A stretch of DNA of 64,000 bases, taken from contig NZ_JAGSHX010000006.1 in assembly GCF_018138715.1 (NCBI RefSeq), forward strand, positions 3,906,001-3,970,000. The letters are read 5' to 3'. The notes beneath the pieces were generated by a model. That model ran no database searches. It saw only the letters and a list, made by a program, of their open reading frames with translations, and had not been told where the DNA came from. Below are positions 45,448-52,668 of the stretch, in pieces (positions within the stretch are counted from its first letter, which is position 1; each line of letters opens with the position of its first letter). Both the position numbers and the translations under genes were made by a program. This DNA is from Streptomyces asiaticus (GTDB lineage: Bacteria; Actinomycetota; Actinomycetes; Streptomycetales; Streptomycetaceae).

Positions 45448-45633
45448 ATGCCACACGACGCCGACGTCCGCGCCCACCCCTCCGTCGTGCTGTCGGGGTA
45501 CGGCCCGGTGGGCCGGGCCTACGCCGAGCGGCTGATCGGCGGCGCGCTGCCGCTGCGGCTCGCCGCCGTGCGCACCGGCGCGGCCGAGGGGCCGCCGCCG
45601 GAGCCGGGGCCGGTGGGTCACGGGTTCGCCTGA
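45448..45633 (+). pseudogene. Remnant of a homoserine-dehydrogenase-like Rossmann protein
   Basis: 61 codons: SVVLSGYGPVGRAYAERLIGG is a Rossmann G-x-G-x-x-G start like that of homoserine dehydrogenases and related oxidoreductases, followed by LPLRLAAVRTGA and then a Pro/Gly tail and stop. No catalytic domain follows; instead 30-base tandem repeats begin. Read as a gene truncated by deletion. A short real protein is less likely but possible. Confidence 0.4.
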
Positions 45634-45640
45634 GCGGCGA

Positions 45641-45726
45641 TCTGTCGGCGGGGCGCGGGGGATGACGGCGCTCTGTCGGCGGGCGCGGGGGATGACGGCC
45701 CTCTGTCGGCGGGGCGTCGGTGACGA
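45641..45726. repeat. Tandem repeat of about 30 bases, nearly three units
   Basis: Units TCTGTCGGCGGGGCGCGGGG followed by GATGACGGCGC (31, 30 and a partial 25 bases). They begin 8 bases after the stop of the truncated dehydrogenase and end before the SDR gene's leader. Confidence 0.7.
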
Positions 45727-45802
45727 CCGTAAGGCTGACACATGTTCAGCGTGCGCCCCATTGGGGTCCCGCCCCCGCCCTTACGAACGCGAGGAGCCCC
45801 GT

Positions 45803-46765
45803 ATGCCTTCAGCGGCCCCGACCCGATCCCCGGCCGAGCGGTGGGATGTCCACCGCCTTCCACGGGCCGATGGAAAGACCTTTCTGGTGACCGGAGGCAA
45901 CGCGGGGATCGGGTACTTCGTCGCCGAACAGCTCGCCGGTACGGGAGCCACCGTCGTCCTCGGCAGCCGCGACCCGGGCAGGGCGGACGCCGCCGTGGCC
46001 TCGATCCGCTCCCGGGTCCCCGGCGCCCTGGTGCGTCATATCCGGCTGGACCTGGCCGATCTCTCCTCGCTCGAAGCCTCCGCGGCAGCGCTGGGGGCGG
46101 ACCGTCTGGACGCGGTCGTCCACAACGCGGGGGTGAAGTTCGACCAGCCGCCGCGCCGCGAGACCGGGGACGGCCATGAGGCGATGTTCGGCATCAACCA
46201 CCTCGGGCACTTCGCGCTGACCCACTGGCTGGCTCCACTGCTCGCGGCCGCCCCCGAGGGCCGCGTCATCACCACGGGCAGCTTCGCGGCCACATCCGAG
46301 CGGCTGGACCTGGACGACCTCGAGAGCACCCGCGACTACGACCCCGAACGCACCTATGGGCGCTCGAAACTGGCCCAGATGCTCTTCGGTTTCGAACTCG
46401 ACCGGCGGCTGAGGGCGGTCGGCAGCACGGTGCGGAGCGTGGTCACCCACCCCGGCGGCGCACTCGACTCCCTCACCCCGTCCCGCCCGCCCCTGCACGT
46501 CCGCACACCCGCCGAACGGCTGCGCGGCCTGCCCGCCGGGATCCTCGTCCAGGGCAAGGACGCGGCCGCCTGGCCCGCCGTACGAGCGGTCCTCGACCCG
46601 ACCATCACCGGCGGCGAACTATGGGTCCCCCGCCACTTCGCCCTCCGCGGCACTCCCCGCCGCCAACCCGTCCGAGGTCATCTGGCCGACGCGGAAGTCG
46701 CGGCCCACCTGTGGTCGGCAAGCCGCGACCTGACGGGGCTCGAGCCGGAGTTCCCCCCGGCGTGA
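45803..46765 (+). CDS. Short-chain dehydrogenase/reductase (WW-domain oxidoreductase-like)
   Basis: 320 aa from ATG 45803, with GAGGAG 7 bases upstream. Cofactor loop TGGNAGIGYFVAE, NAG motif in VVHNAGVKF, active-site Tyr-Lys in YGRSKLAQM, and Ser in TTGSFAAT. The layout (GINHLGHFALT, VVTHPGGALDSLT) fits the retinol-dehydrogenase/WWOX-like SDR subgroup common in Streptomyces. Substrate unknown. The upstream repeats and truncated gene suggest a rearranged spot; the SDR itself looks intact. Confidence 0.85.
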   Translation: MPSAAPTRSPAERWDVHRLPRADGKTFLVTGGNAGIGYFVAEQLAGTGATVVLGSRDPGRADAAVASIRSRVPGALVRHIRLDLADLSSLEASAAALGADRLDAVVHNAGVKFDQPPRRETGDGHEAMFGINHLGHFALTHWLAPLLAAAPEGRVITTGSFAATSERLDLDDLESTRDYDPERTYGRSKLAQMLFGFELDRRLRAVGSTVRSVVTHPGGALDSLTPSRPPLHVRTPAERLRGLPAGILVQGKDAAAWPAVRAVLDPTITGGELWVPRHFALRGTPRRQPVRGHLADAEVAAHLWSASRDLTGLEPEFPPA

Positions 46766-46795
46766 GGCCGGGGCCGGGGCCGGGGCCGGGGCCGG
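46766..46795. repeat. Hexanucleotide repeat (GGCCGG)5
   Basis: Five perfect units directly after the stop of the SDR gene, in the 77-base gap before the convergent SDR gene. G4C2-type register; could form G-quadruplex or strong hairpin. Confidence 0.8.
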
Positions 46796-46842
46796 GCGAT
46801 CAGGACGCGTAGTCCTTGAGTTCCCCGGTGCCGAGGGCGGTC

Positions 46843-47649
46843 TCAGGCCCGGAGGCCGCCGTCCACCCGGAGGACCACGCCGGTCACATACGAGGCGCGG
46901 TCGCTGAGGAGCCAGGCCGCGGCCTGGGCGATCTCGTCCGGGTCGGCGGCGCGGCGGAGTGGGGTGTGGCTGGTGATCCGCTCGACGACGCCGGGGGACT
47001 CCTCCTCCCATGCGCTGACCATCTCGGTAAGGGTGGCACCGGGTGCGATGGCGTTGACGCGGATGCCCTCCGGGCCGTACGTGACGGCGGCGGACTCGGT
47101 GAGGCTGTTGACCGCGCGCTTCATGGCGCCGTAGGCGGGGAGTTCGGGGTTGCCCATGAGGCTGCCGACGCTGGAGTTGTTGACGATGGCGCCGGTTCCG
47201 GCGGTGGCGCGGATGGCGGCGACCTCGGCGTTCATGGCCAGCCAGGGGCCGCGGAGGTTGACGGCGTAGACGTGGTCGAAGTCGGTCTGCGGCAACTGGT
47301 CCATCGGGCCCGGCTGCTGGATCGTCGCGCCGTTGTTGAACGCCACGTCGAGGCGGCCGTACAGCTCCACGGCCCGGTCGACGGCGGCGCGGACGCTCGT
47401 CGGGTCGGCCAGGTCGCACACCACGTGATCCGCGGTGCCGCCGGCCGCCCTGACCTCCTCGGTGACCGACTTGAGCTGGGCCTCCGTACGGGCCGCCAGC
47501 AGCACCCGGGCGCCCTCCCGGGCGAAGAGGCGGGCCGCGGCGGCGCCGATGCCGCGCCCGGCGCCGGTGATGAAGGCGACCTTGCCGGCCAGGAGGCCGG
47601 TGGCCGGGGTGCGGGGCGTGGCTTCGGGGGTGGTGTTCGGTGTGTTCAT
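46843..47649 (-). CDS. Classical SDR-family oxidoreductase
   Basis: 268 aa from ATG 47649. TGAGRGIGAAAARLF cofactor loop, CDLADPTSV, NNGAT (classical NNAG variant), Ser in VNNSSVGSL, Tyr-Lys replaced by YGAMKRAVN (Y-x-x-x-K intact), and RVNAIAPGAT. C-terminal YVTGVVLRVDGGLRA is standard. Probably NADP-dependent; substrate unknown. Divergent from an XRE-type regulator with 87 bases between, so that regulator likely controls this SDR, a frequent arrangement. Confidence 0.88.
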   Translation of the reverse strand: MNTPNTTPEATPRTPATGLLAGKVAFITGAGRGIGAAAARLFAREGARVLLAARTEAQLKSVTEEVRAAGGTADHVVCDLADPTSVRAAVDRAVELYGRLDVAFNNGATIQQPGPMDQLPQTDFDHVYAVNLRGPWLAMNAEVAAIRATAGTGAIVNNSSVGSLMGNPELPAYGAMKRAVNSLTESAAVTYGPEGIRVNAIAPGATLTEMVSAWEEESPGVVERITSHTPLRRAADPDEIAQAAAWLLSDRASYVTGVVLRVDGGLRA

Positions 47650-47736
47650 ACTCCTGAGGCTGCCGCGGGTGCCGGGGCCCAGCCAGGCACCGGCTGTACC
47701 TGGCTGAGCCTCCGGCCGTCCGCGCACACTGAGGGC

Positions 47737-48588
47737 GTGGACAGACGAGAGCTGGCGGCCTTCCTGCGCAGCCGACGTGAGCGGATCACGCCCGCCGATG
47801 TGGGGCTGCCCGCCGGGACGCGGCGCCGGACGCCGGGGCTGCGGCGCGAGGAGGTGGCGCAGCTGGCGTTCATCTCGACCGAGTACTACACGCGGCTGGA
47901 GCAGGCCCGCGCCCCGCGCCCGTCCCGCGAGGTGCTGACCGGGCTGGCCCGCGCCCTGCGGCTGGGCGACACCGAGCGCGATCATCTGCACCATCTCGCG
48001 GGCGCCCCGCCGGGCCCGCCGGCCGGGCCCTCCCGCGAGGTGCGGCCGAGCATCGCGAACCTGCTGCGGCGGCTGCCGAACGCGGCGGCGATCGTGCTCT
48101 CCGCGACGTACGAGGTGATCGCCTGGAACGATCTGGCCGCCGCCCTCATGGAGGACTTCTCCGCCCTCTCCCGCCGCGACCGCAACTTCGTCCGCCGCGC
48201 CTTCCTCGGGCCGCACCGGGACGGGCGGCGGCTGTACGGGGTGACGGACGTGGACGAGTTCGCCCAGACCTCGGCCCAGGGGCTGCGCGCCGCGGCCGCC
48301 CGCTACCCCGACGACCCCGAGGTGACCGAGCTGGTGGCGGAGCTGCGCTCGGGCAGCGAGCAGTTCGCCCGGCTGTGGGACTCCCACGATGTGTCCGCCC
48401 AGCCCACCCTGTGCAAGACGCTGCACCATCCGCTCGTCGGGCCCATCACCGTCAACTGCGATGTGCTGGACATCACCGAACGGGACCAGCGGGTGATCAT
48501 CTACACCGCCGAGCCCGGCTCACCGGCCGAGGAGGCGCTGCGGCTGCTGTCGGTCGTCGGCACGCAGCGGATGGGGGTGCCGGGCTGA
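47737..48588 (+). CDS. XRE-family regulator with MmyB-like ligand domain
   Basis: 283 aa from GTG 47737 (GAGGGC just upstream). HTH region: ELAAFLRSRRERITPADVGLP, RRTPGLRREEVAQLAFISTEYYTRLEQAR. The C-terminal half starts RPSIANLLRRLPNAAAIVLSATYEVIAWN and has the MmyB-like fold that can hold a fatty-acid-like ligand in the family. Divergent to the SDR gene; likely controls it and itself. Confidence 0.87.
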   Translation: MDRRELAAFLRSRRERITPADVGLPAGTRRRTPGLRREEVAQLAFISTEYYTRLEQARAPRPSREVLTGLARALRLGDTERDHLHHLAGAPPGPPAGPSREVRPSIANLLRRLPNAAAIVLSATYEVIAWNDLAAALMEDFSALSRRDRNFVRRAFLGPHRDGRRLYGVTDVDEFAQTSAQGLRAAAARYPDDPEVTELVAELRSGSEQFARLWDSHDVSAQPTLCKTLHHPLVGPITVNCDVLDITERDQRVIIYTAEPGSPAEEALRLLSVVGTQRMGVPG

Positions 48589-48630
48589 GCCGCCGCGCCG
48601 TCCGTCCCGCTCTCCGCTCTCGTTCTCTTC

Positions 48631-48690
48631 GGGCCCGAGGCTCAGACCAGGCGGCGGGCCGGGCCCGAGGCTCAGACCAGGCGGCGGGCC
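48631..48690. repeat. Perfect 30-base tandem duplication across the response-regulator stop
   Basis: The 30 bases 48631-48660 are exactly repeated at 48661-48690. The second copy holds the last codons and stop (ARRLV-stop) of the minus-strand response regulator gene; the first copy lies just past it. Confidence 0.92.
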
Positions 48691-49460
48691 GTCGCCCAGC
48701 GGGTCAGCTCATGGCGGTTGGAGAGCTGGAGCTTGCGGAGCACCGCCGAGACATGGCTCTCGACCGTCTTCACCGAGATGAACAGCTGCTTGGCGATCTC
48801 CTTGTAGGCGTAGCCGCGCGCGATCAGGCGCAGCACCTCGCGCTCGCGCTGGGTGAGCCGGTCCAGGTCCTCGTCCACGGGCGGGGCGTCGGTGGAGGCG
48901 AAGGCGTCGAGCACGAAACCGGCCAGGCGCGGGGAGAAGACCGCGTCGCCCTCGGAGACCCGGAAGATCGCGTCCACGAGGTCGGTACCGGTGATGGTCT
49001 TGGTCACATAGCCGCGGGCGCCGCCGCGGATGACCCCGATGACGTCCTCGGCGGCGTCCGAGACGGACAGCGCGAGGAAGCGCACCGGGCGGTCCTGGTC
49101 GGCCATCATCGAGGCGCTGCGGCGCAGCACCTCGACGCCGCCCCCGCCGGGGAGGTGGACGTCGAGCAGCACGACCTCGGGACGGGTCGCGGTGATCACG
49201 GTCACGGCCTGGTCGACGTCGGCCGCCTCGCCGACCACCTCGACACCGGTCCGGGCCGTCTCCCCGATCTCGGCCTGCACCCCGGTGCGGAACATGCGGT
49301 GGTCGTCCACGAGCACCACGCGCACCCGCCGCGCCGCCTCGGCATCGCCCGCCCCGGAGCCCCCGGCACCCCCGGCACCCGCCGGACCGGGCGTGGCGCC
49401 CGGCACACCCTGCGCCCCGGAGCCGCTCACCGCGTTCGTACCGCCCGTCGCGTCGGTCAT
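48672..49460 (-). CDS. LuxR/NarL-family response regulator
   Basis: 262 aa from ATG 49460, overlapping the kinase stop as ATGA. Residues 1-45 are a Gly/Ala-rich leader. Receiver domain: VVLVDDHRMFRTGV (acidic pair), phospho-acceptor Asp in VVLLDVHLPGGGG, Ser in LALSVSD and Lys in GYVTKTI. C-terminal HTH: LTQREREVLRLIARGYAYKEIAKQL and SVKTVESHVSAVLRKL. Output partner of the PspC-type kinase encoded directly upstream; probably acts on envelope-stress genes such as the PspC/LiaF-like gene nearby (inference). Confidence 0.93.
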   Translation of the reverse strand: MTDATGGTNAVSGSGAQGVPGATPGPAGAGGAGGSGAGDAEAARRVRVVLVDDHRMFRTGVQAEIGETARTGVEVVGEAADVDQAVTVITATRPEVVLLDVHLPGGGGVEVLRRSASMMADQDRPVRFLALSVSDAAEDVIGVIRGGARGYVTKTITGTDLVDAIFRVSEGDAVFSPRLAGFVLDAFASTDAPPVDEDLDRLTQREREVLRLIARGYAYKEIAKQLFISVKTVESHVSAVLRKLQLSNRHELTRWATARRLV

Positions 49461-50734
49461 GTCGTCGCCGCCCTCTCCATCTCCAGCTCCACTTCCGTGC
49501 CCCCGTCCGGCGCGGATCTCAGCCGCGCCGTGCCGCCGTTCCGCTGCATCCGGCCGATGATCGATTCGCGTACGCCCATCCGGTCCTCCGGCACCGCGTC
49601 CACGTCGAAGCCGGGGCCGCGGTCGCGCACGGAGATGAACACCGTGGCCCCCTCGACCTCGGCGAAGACCTGGACGGCCCCGCCGTCGCCACCGTACTTG
49701 GCCGCGTTGACCATCGCCTCGCGCGCCGCCTGTATCTGTGCGCCCAGTTTCTCGTCCAGGGGGCAGTCGCCGACCACCACCACCTCGATCGGGACGCCGT
49801 GGTGGTCCTCGACCTCCGCCGCCGTCTTCTTCACCGCCTCCGCCAGGGTGTCCGGCTCCTCGGTCTCGTCCTTGCCCGTGCCCTCCGGCCGGTAGAGCCA
49901 CGCGCGCAGCTCCCGCTCCTGGGCGCGGGCGAGCCGGGCCACCTCGCGGGGGTCCTCCGCGTTGCGCTGGATCAGGGTGAGGGTGTGCAGCACGGAGTCA
50001 TGGACGTGGGCCGCCACCTCCGCCCGCTCCTGCGCGCGGATGCGCATCAGCCGTTCCTCGGAAAGGTCCTGCGTCATCCGCACCACATACGGGCCCGCCA
50101 GCAGCGCGATGCCGACAAGGACGGCCAGGGCCGCCTGGAGCACGGCCCCCAGGTGCTTGGCCGAGCCCTGGAGGACGACGATCCCGGACACCCCCGCGGC
50201 CACCAGTACGACCCCCGTGGCGCCACGGGCCAGCGGCAGGACCCGCTTGCTGCGGCTGAGCTCGACCCACTGGGCGCGGCGGGCGTTGTCCGCCTGACGC
50301 CAGAAGAGGGCGACGCCCGCGCCGATGAGGAGGAGCGGCCAGATGTAGGTGTTGGCGCGGCCCAGGTGGAACCCCTGGACGAAGATCCCCATGCCGACGA
50401 AGAGGGCGACCAGCGCGATGATCTGGCCCCGCTCCGGCCTGCGGGCCAGGATCCGGCGGCGGCCGTCGGGGCCCACGGTGGTGAGCGGGCGCGCGGCGGT
50501 CGTCTCCACGCCGCCGACGCCGAGCGGGACGATGAACCAGAAGAGCGCGTAGACGAGCGCGCCGAACCCCTCCGCCATGAACAGCGCGATGAAGACGATC
50601 CGCACCCACAGGACCGGCAGCCCGAGATGGCCCGCGAGCCCGCGCGCCACACCGCCGAGGAGGCGGCCTTCGGCACTGCGGTAGAGCTTGCGCGGGGGTG
50701 GCTCGGGGGCCGTGGGGGGCACTGCGGGGGTCAT
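49457..50734 (-). CDS. PspC-domain sensor histidine kinase
   Basis: 425 aa from ATG 50734. N-terminal PspC domain (KLYRSAEGRLLGGVARGLAGHLG, residues 13-75) with membrane segment; further hydrophobic segments at about 108-128, 132-150, 175-195 and 200-220. The kinase core has the HisKA_3 acceptor AHVHDSVLHTLTLIQRNAEDP, an N-box EAMVNAAKYGG and G-box DRGPGFDVDAVPEDRMGV. Transmits membrane state to the response regulator, whose gene overlaps its stop by ATGA. PspC at the N-terminus suggests it senses membrane stress. Confidence 0.92.
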   Translation of the reverse strand: MTPAVPPTAPEPPPRKLYRSAEGRLLGGVARGLAGHLGLPVLWVRIVFIALFMAEGFGALVYALFWFIVPLGVGGVETTAARPLTTVGPDGRRRILARRPERGQIIALVALFVGMGIFVQGFHLGRANTYIWPLLLIGAGVALFWRQADNARRAQWVELSRSKRVLPLARGATGVVLVAAGVSGIVVLQGSAKHLGAVLQAALAVLVGIALLAGPYVVRMTQDLSEERLMRIRAQERAEVAAHVHDSVLHTLTLIQRNAEDPREVARLARAQERELRAWLYRPEGTGKDETEEPDTLAEAVKKTAAEVEDHHGVPIEVVVVGDCPLDEKLGAQIQAAREAMVNAAKYGGDGGAVQVFAEVEGATVFISVRDRGPGFDVDAVPEDRMGVRESIIGRMQRNGGTARLRSAPDGGTEVELEMERAATT

Positions 50735-50912
50735 GGCTCGATCGTCACACGTCCGGCCGACAACGGGCATCAGGGTCGCCCCTGATCGTTCCCCGACCTG
50801 GGCCCGGGTGCTGGGGCCGGGAACCGGGGTCGCCGAGCCCCGGGCCCCGGGGCTGGGGGTCGCCCGCGCCCCCCACCGGGGAGCGCCGCACCCCCGGGCC
50901 CCGCGGCCCCCG

Positions 50913-51236
50913 TCAGTCGTCCGGCGTCGCCCTGCCCGACCGGCGGCGGAGGGCGTACGTGAGGGCCGAGATCAGGGCCGCGACGCAGAGGCCGCACAGG
51001 AGGGCCGGGAGGGCGATTTCCGGCCGGACGTCCCACTCCCCGGCCGCGTCCATCCCGTACGCGGCGGCCACGCCCAGGATCACCAGCCCGGCCACCAGCT
51101 TGCCCGGCTCGAACGGATGGCGGGACCGGTCGGGGGACACCTGCCCCAGCGAGTGACCACGCGAGTGGTCGCGCAAGTGACTACGCAAGTGACCACGCGA
51201 GTGATCGAACCGATGGCCGAACGAACGGCGCCTCAT
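50913..51236 (-). CDS. Small membrane protein with His/Arg tetrapeptide repeats
   Basis: 107 aa, ATG 51236 overlapping the stop of the PspC/LiaF-like gene (ATGA) and preceded by GGAGGTGA. N-terminus HSRGHLRSHLRDHSRGHS is a His/Arg repeat from 12-base tandem units. Two membrane helices: LVAGLVILGVAAAYGM and IALPALLCGLCVAALISALTYAL (given in parts). Unknown family; as a coupled gene it probably belongs to the stress set. Confidence 0.8.
   Translation of the reverse strand: MRRRSFGHRFDHSRGHLRSHLRDHSRGHSLGQVSPDRSRHPFEPGKLVAGLVILGVAAAYGMDAAGEWDVRPEIALPALLCGLCVAALISALTYALRRRSGRATPDD
51149..51208. repeat. 12-base tandem repeat, five units, in the small membrane-protein gene
   Basis: Units GCGAGTGACCAC, GCGAGTGGTCGC, GCAAGTGACTAC, GCAAGTGACCAC and GCGAGTGATCGA in succession, in frame, encoding H-S/L-R-G/S/D tetrapeptides on the minus strand. 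Confidence 0.85.
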
Positions 51237-52543
51237 GAGCGCTTCACCTCCACCGCACCCAGCCCCATCTCCAGCTTCAGCGAGACCGTCCCCACGGCCT
51301 TGCCGCCGCCCACCGGCTCCAGGGTGAGCCTGCGCTCCCGGTCCGGGCCGATGTCGACGTTGTGCTTGTCCCGCTGCCGGCCCGGCAGCCAGATGTCGCC
51401 GATCCCGACCTCGATGTCCAGCCTCACCCGGGCGTCGCGCGGGACCGTCACGGCCAGCTTGCCCGCGCCCATCTCCACCCGGCTGGAGACGGAGCTGCCC
51501 GCTTCCAGGGGCAGCCGGTCCAGCTTCAACTCGGCGACACCGCCGCCCAGCTCATACCCGTCGCGCAGCGACACCACCGAGGTCGGGGCCCAGGTGCGCC
51601 GAGCCCAGTCGGGGGTGACGGCGTCGGGGAGGGCGGCCGCGCCCGCCAACAGCGCGCTCGTCAGCAGCGCGAGGAAGACCGTGCCGCCACCGGCCCGCCC
51701 CCAGCGGGAGCCGATGACGAGGGCGAGCCCGAAGACCCCCAGCGCGCAGGCGAACCCGATCTCGAGGCTGGTGCCCAGCGGCTGCGAGGACCACCCCGCC
51801 CGCGCCCCCACCACGGCGGCGGCGACCGCCACCAGGAAGGCCCAGCCGCCGATCGAGGCCCGGTCCGGCACCCGGCGGGCCCGCTCCGCCTTCGCCTCCC
51901 GCTTGTCGTACGGGCCGTCGTCCGGCCCCCACAGATAGCCGGTCCGCGACCCGGCCCCGGCGCCGAGCGGCCCGGTCGTACCGTCCTTGACGATCGGGTC
52001 GCGCCACCAGGACGGGCCGGGGCCGCCGCGCGTGGGCGGCGCCTTGGTCTCGGGCGGCGCGTCGGCGACGGCCTGGGCCGTGGCCGCGTCCACCGCGCCC
52101 ACGCTCTCCGCCTGCCGCCGGTGGTGCGACCAATAGCCCGCACCGGCCGCCGCGAGGGCGAGCATGAACGAGAAGTACATGACGCCGCCGTTGTTGAGCA
52201 TCGACAGGAAGAGCCCGCAGCCCACCAGCGCCACCAGGACCGCCGTAAGGCCGGGGCCCTCGACCCGGCCCGAGAGCAGCCTGCGCCCCTCGTTCTCGTC
52301 CTCGCCGTGGAACGGGATCAGCAGCCAGCAGAATCCGTACACGATCAGACCGAGGCCGCCCGCGACGGCCAGCACCGACAGCACCACCCGGAAGATCACC
52401 GGGTCCAGATCGCAGTAGCGGCCGAGCCCTCCGCAGACCCCCGAGATCACCTTATGGTCACGACTGCGCCGAAGAGGCGTCTGTGACAGGCGGGAACCGG
52501 ACGCGGCCTCGGCCTCGTCCGCCACGGTGGGTGCTTCGGTCAT
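51233..52543 (-). CDS. PspC-domain membrane protein with LiaF-like C-terminus
   Basis: 436 aa from ATG 52543. N-terminal PspC domain (LRRSRDHKVISGVCGGLGRYCDLDPVIFRVVLSVLAVAGGLGLIVYGFCWLLIP, in parts KVISGVCGGLGRYCDLDP, VIFRVVLSVLAVAGG). Four to six further membrane segments to about residue 300. The C-terminal 130 residues are beta-rich (ELGGGVAELKLDRLPLEAGSS, EMGAGKLAVTVP, LDIEVGIGDIWLPG, LEMGLGAVEVKRS), the pattern of LiaF/toast-rack domains. In Firmicutes LiaF restrains its kinase; the same may hold here. Coupled to the small membrane protein and 179 bases upstream of kinase-regulator pair. Confidence 0.88.
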   Translation of the reverse strand: MTEAPTVADEAEAASGSRLSQTPLRRSRDHKVISGVCGGLGRYCDLDPVIFRVVLSVLAVAGGLGLIVYGFCWLLIPFHGEDENEGRRLLSGRVEGPGLTAVLVALVGCGLFLSMLNNGGVMYFSFMLALAAAGAGYWSHHRRQAESVGAVDAATAQAVADAPPETKAPPTRGGPGPSWWRDPIVKDGTTGPLGAGAGSRTGYLWGPDDGPYDKREAKAERARRVPDRASIGGWAFLVAVAAAVVGARAGWSSQPLGTSLEIGFACALGVFGLALVIGSRWGRAGGGTVFLALLTSALLAGAAALPDAVTPDWARRTWAPTSVVSLRDGYELGGGVAELKLDRLPLEAGSSVSSRVEMGAGKLAVTVPRDARVRLDIEVGIGDIWLPGRQRDKHNVDIGPDRERRLTLEPVGGGKAVGTVSLKLEMGLGAVEVKRS

Positions 52544-52668
52544 GCGTCCATGGTGACAACAGGGCCGTACTCGCGACATCCGGCATGCCCCTAGGTCTTC
52601 CCTGAGATCTCCCCGGGGGTCACGGCGGCTATCGTGTCGCATCGAACGTGTGCGGGGAGGGGAAAGCG

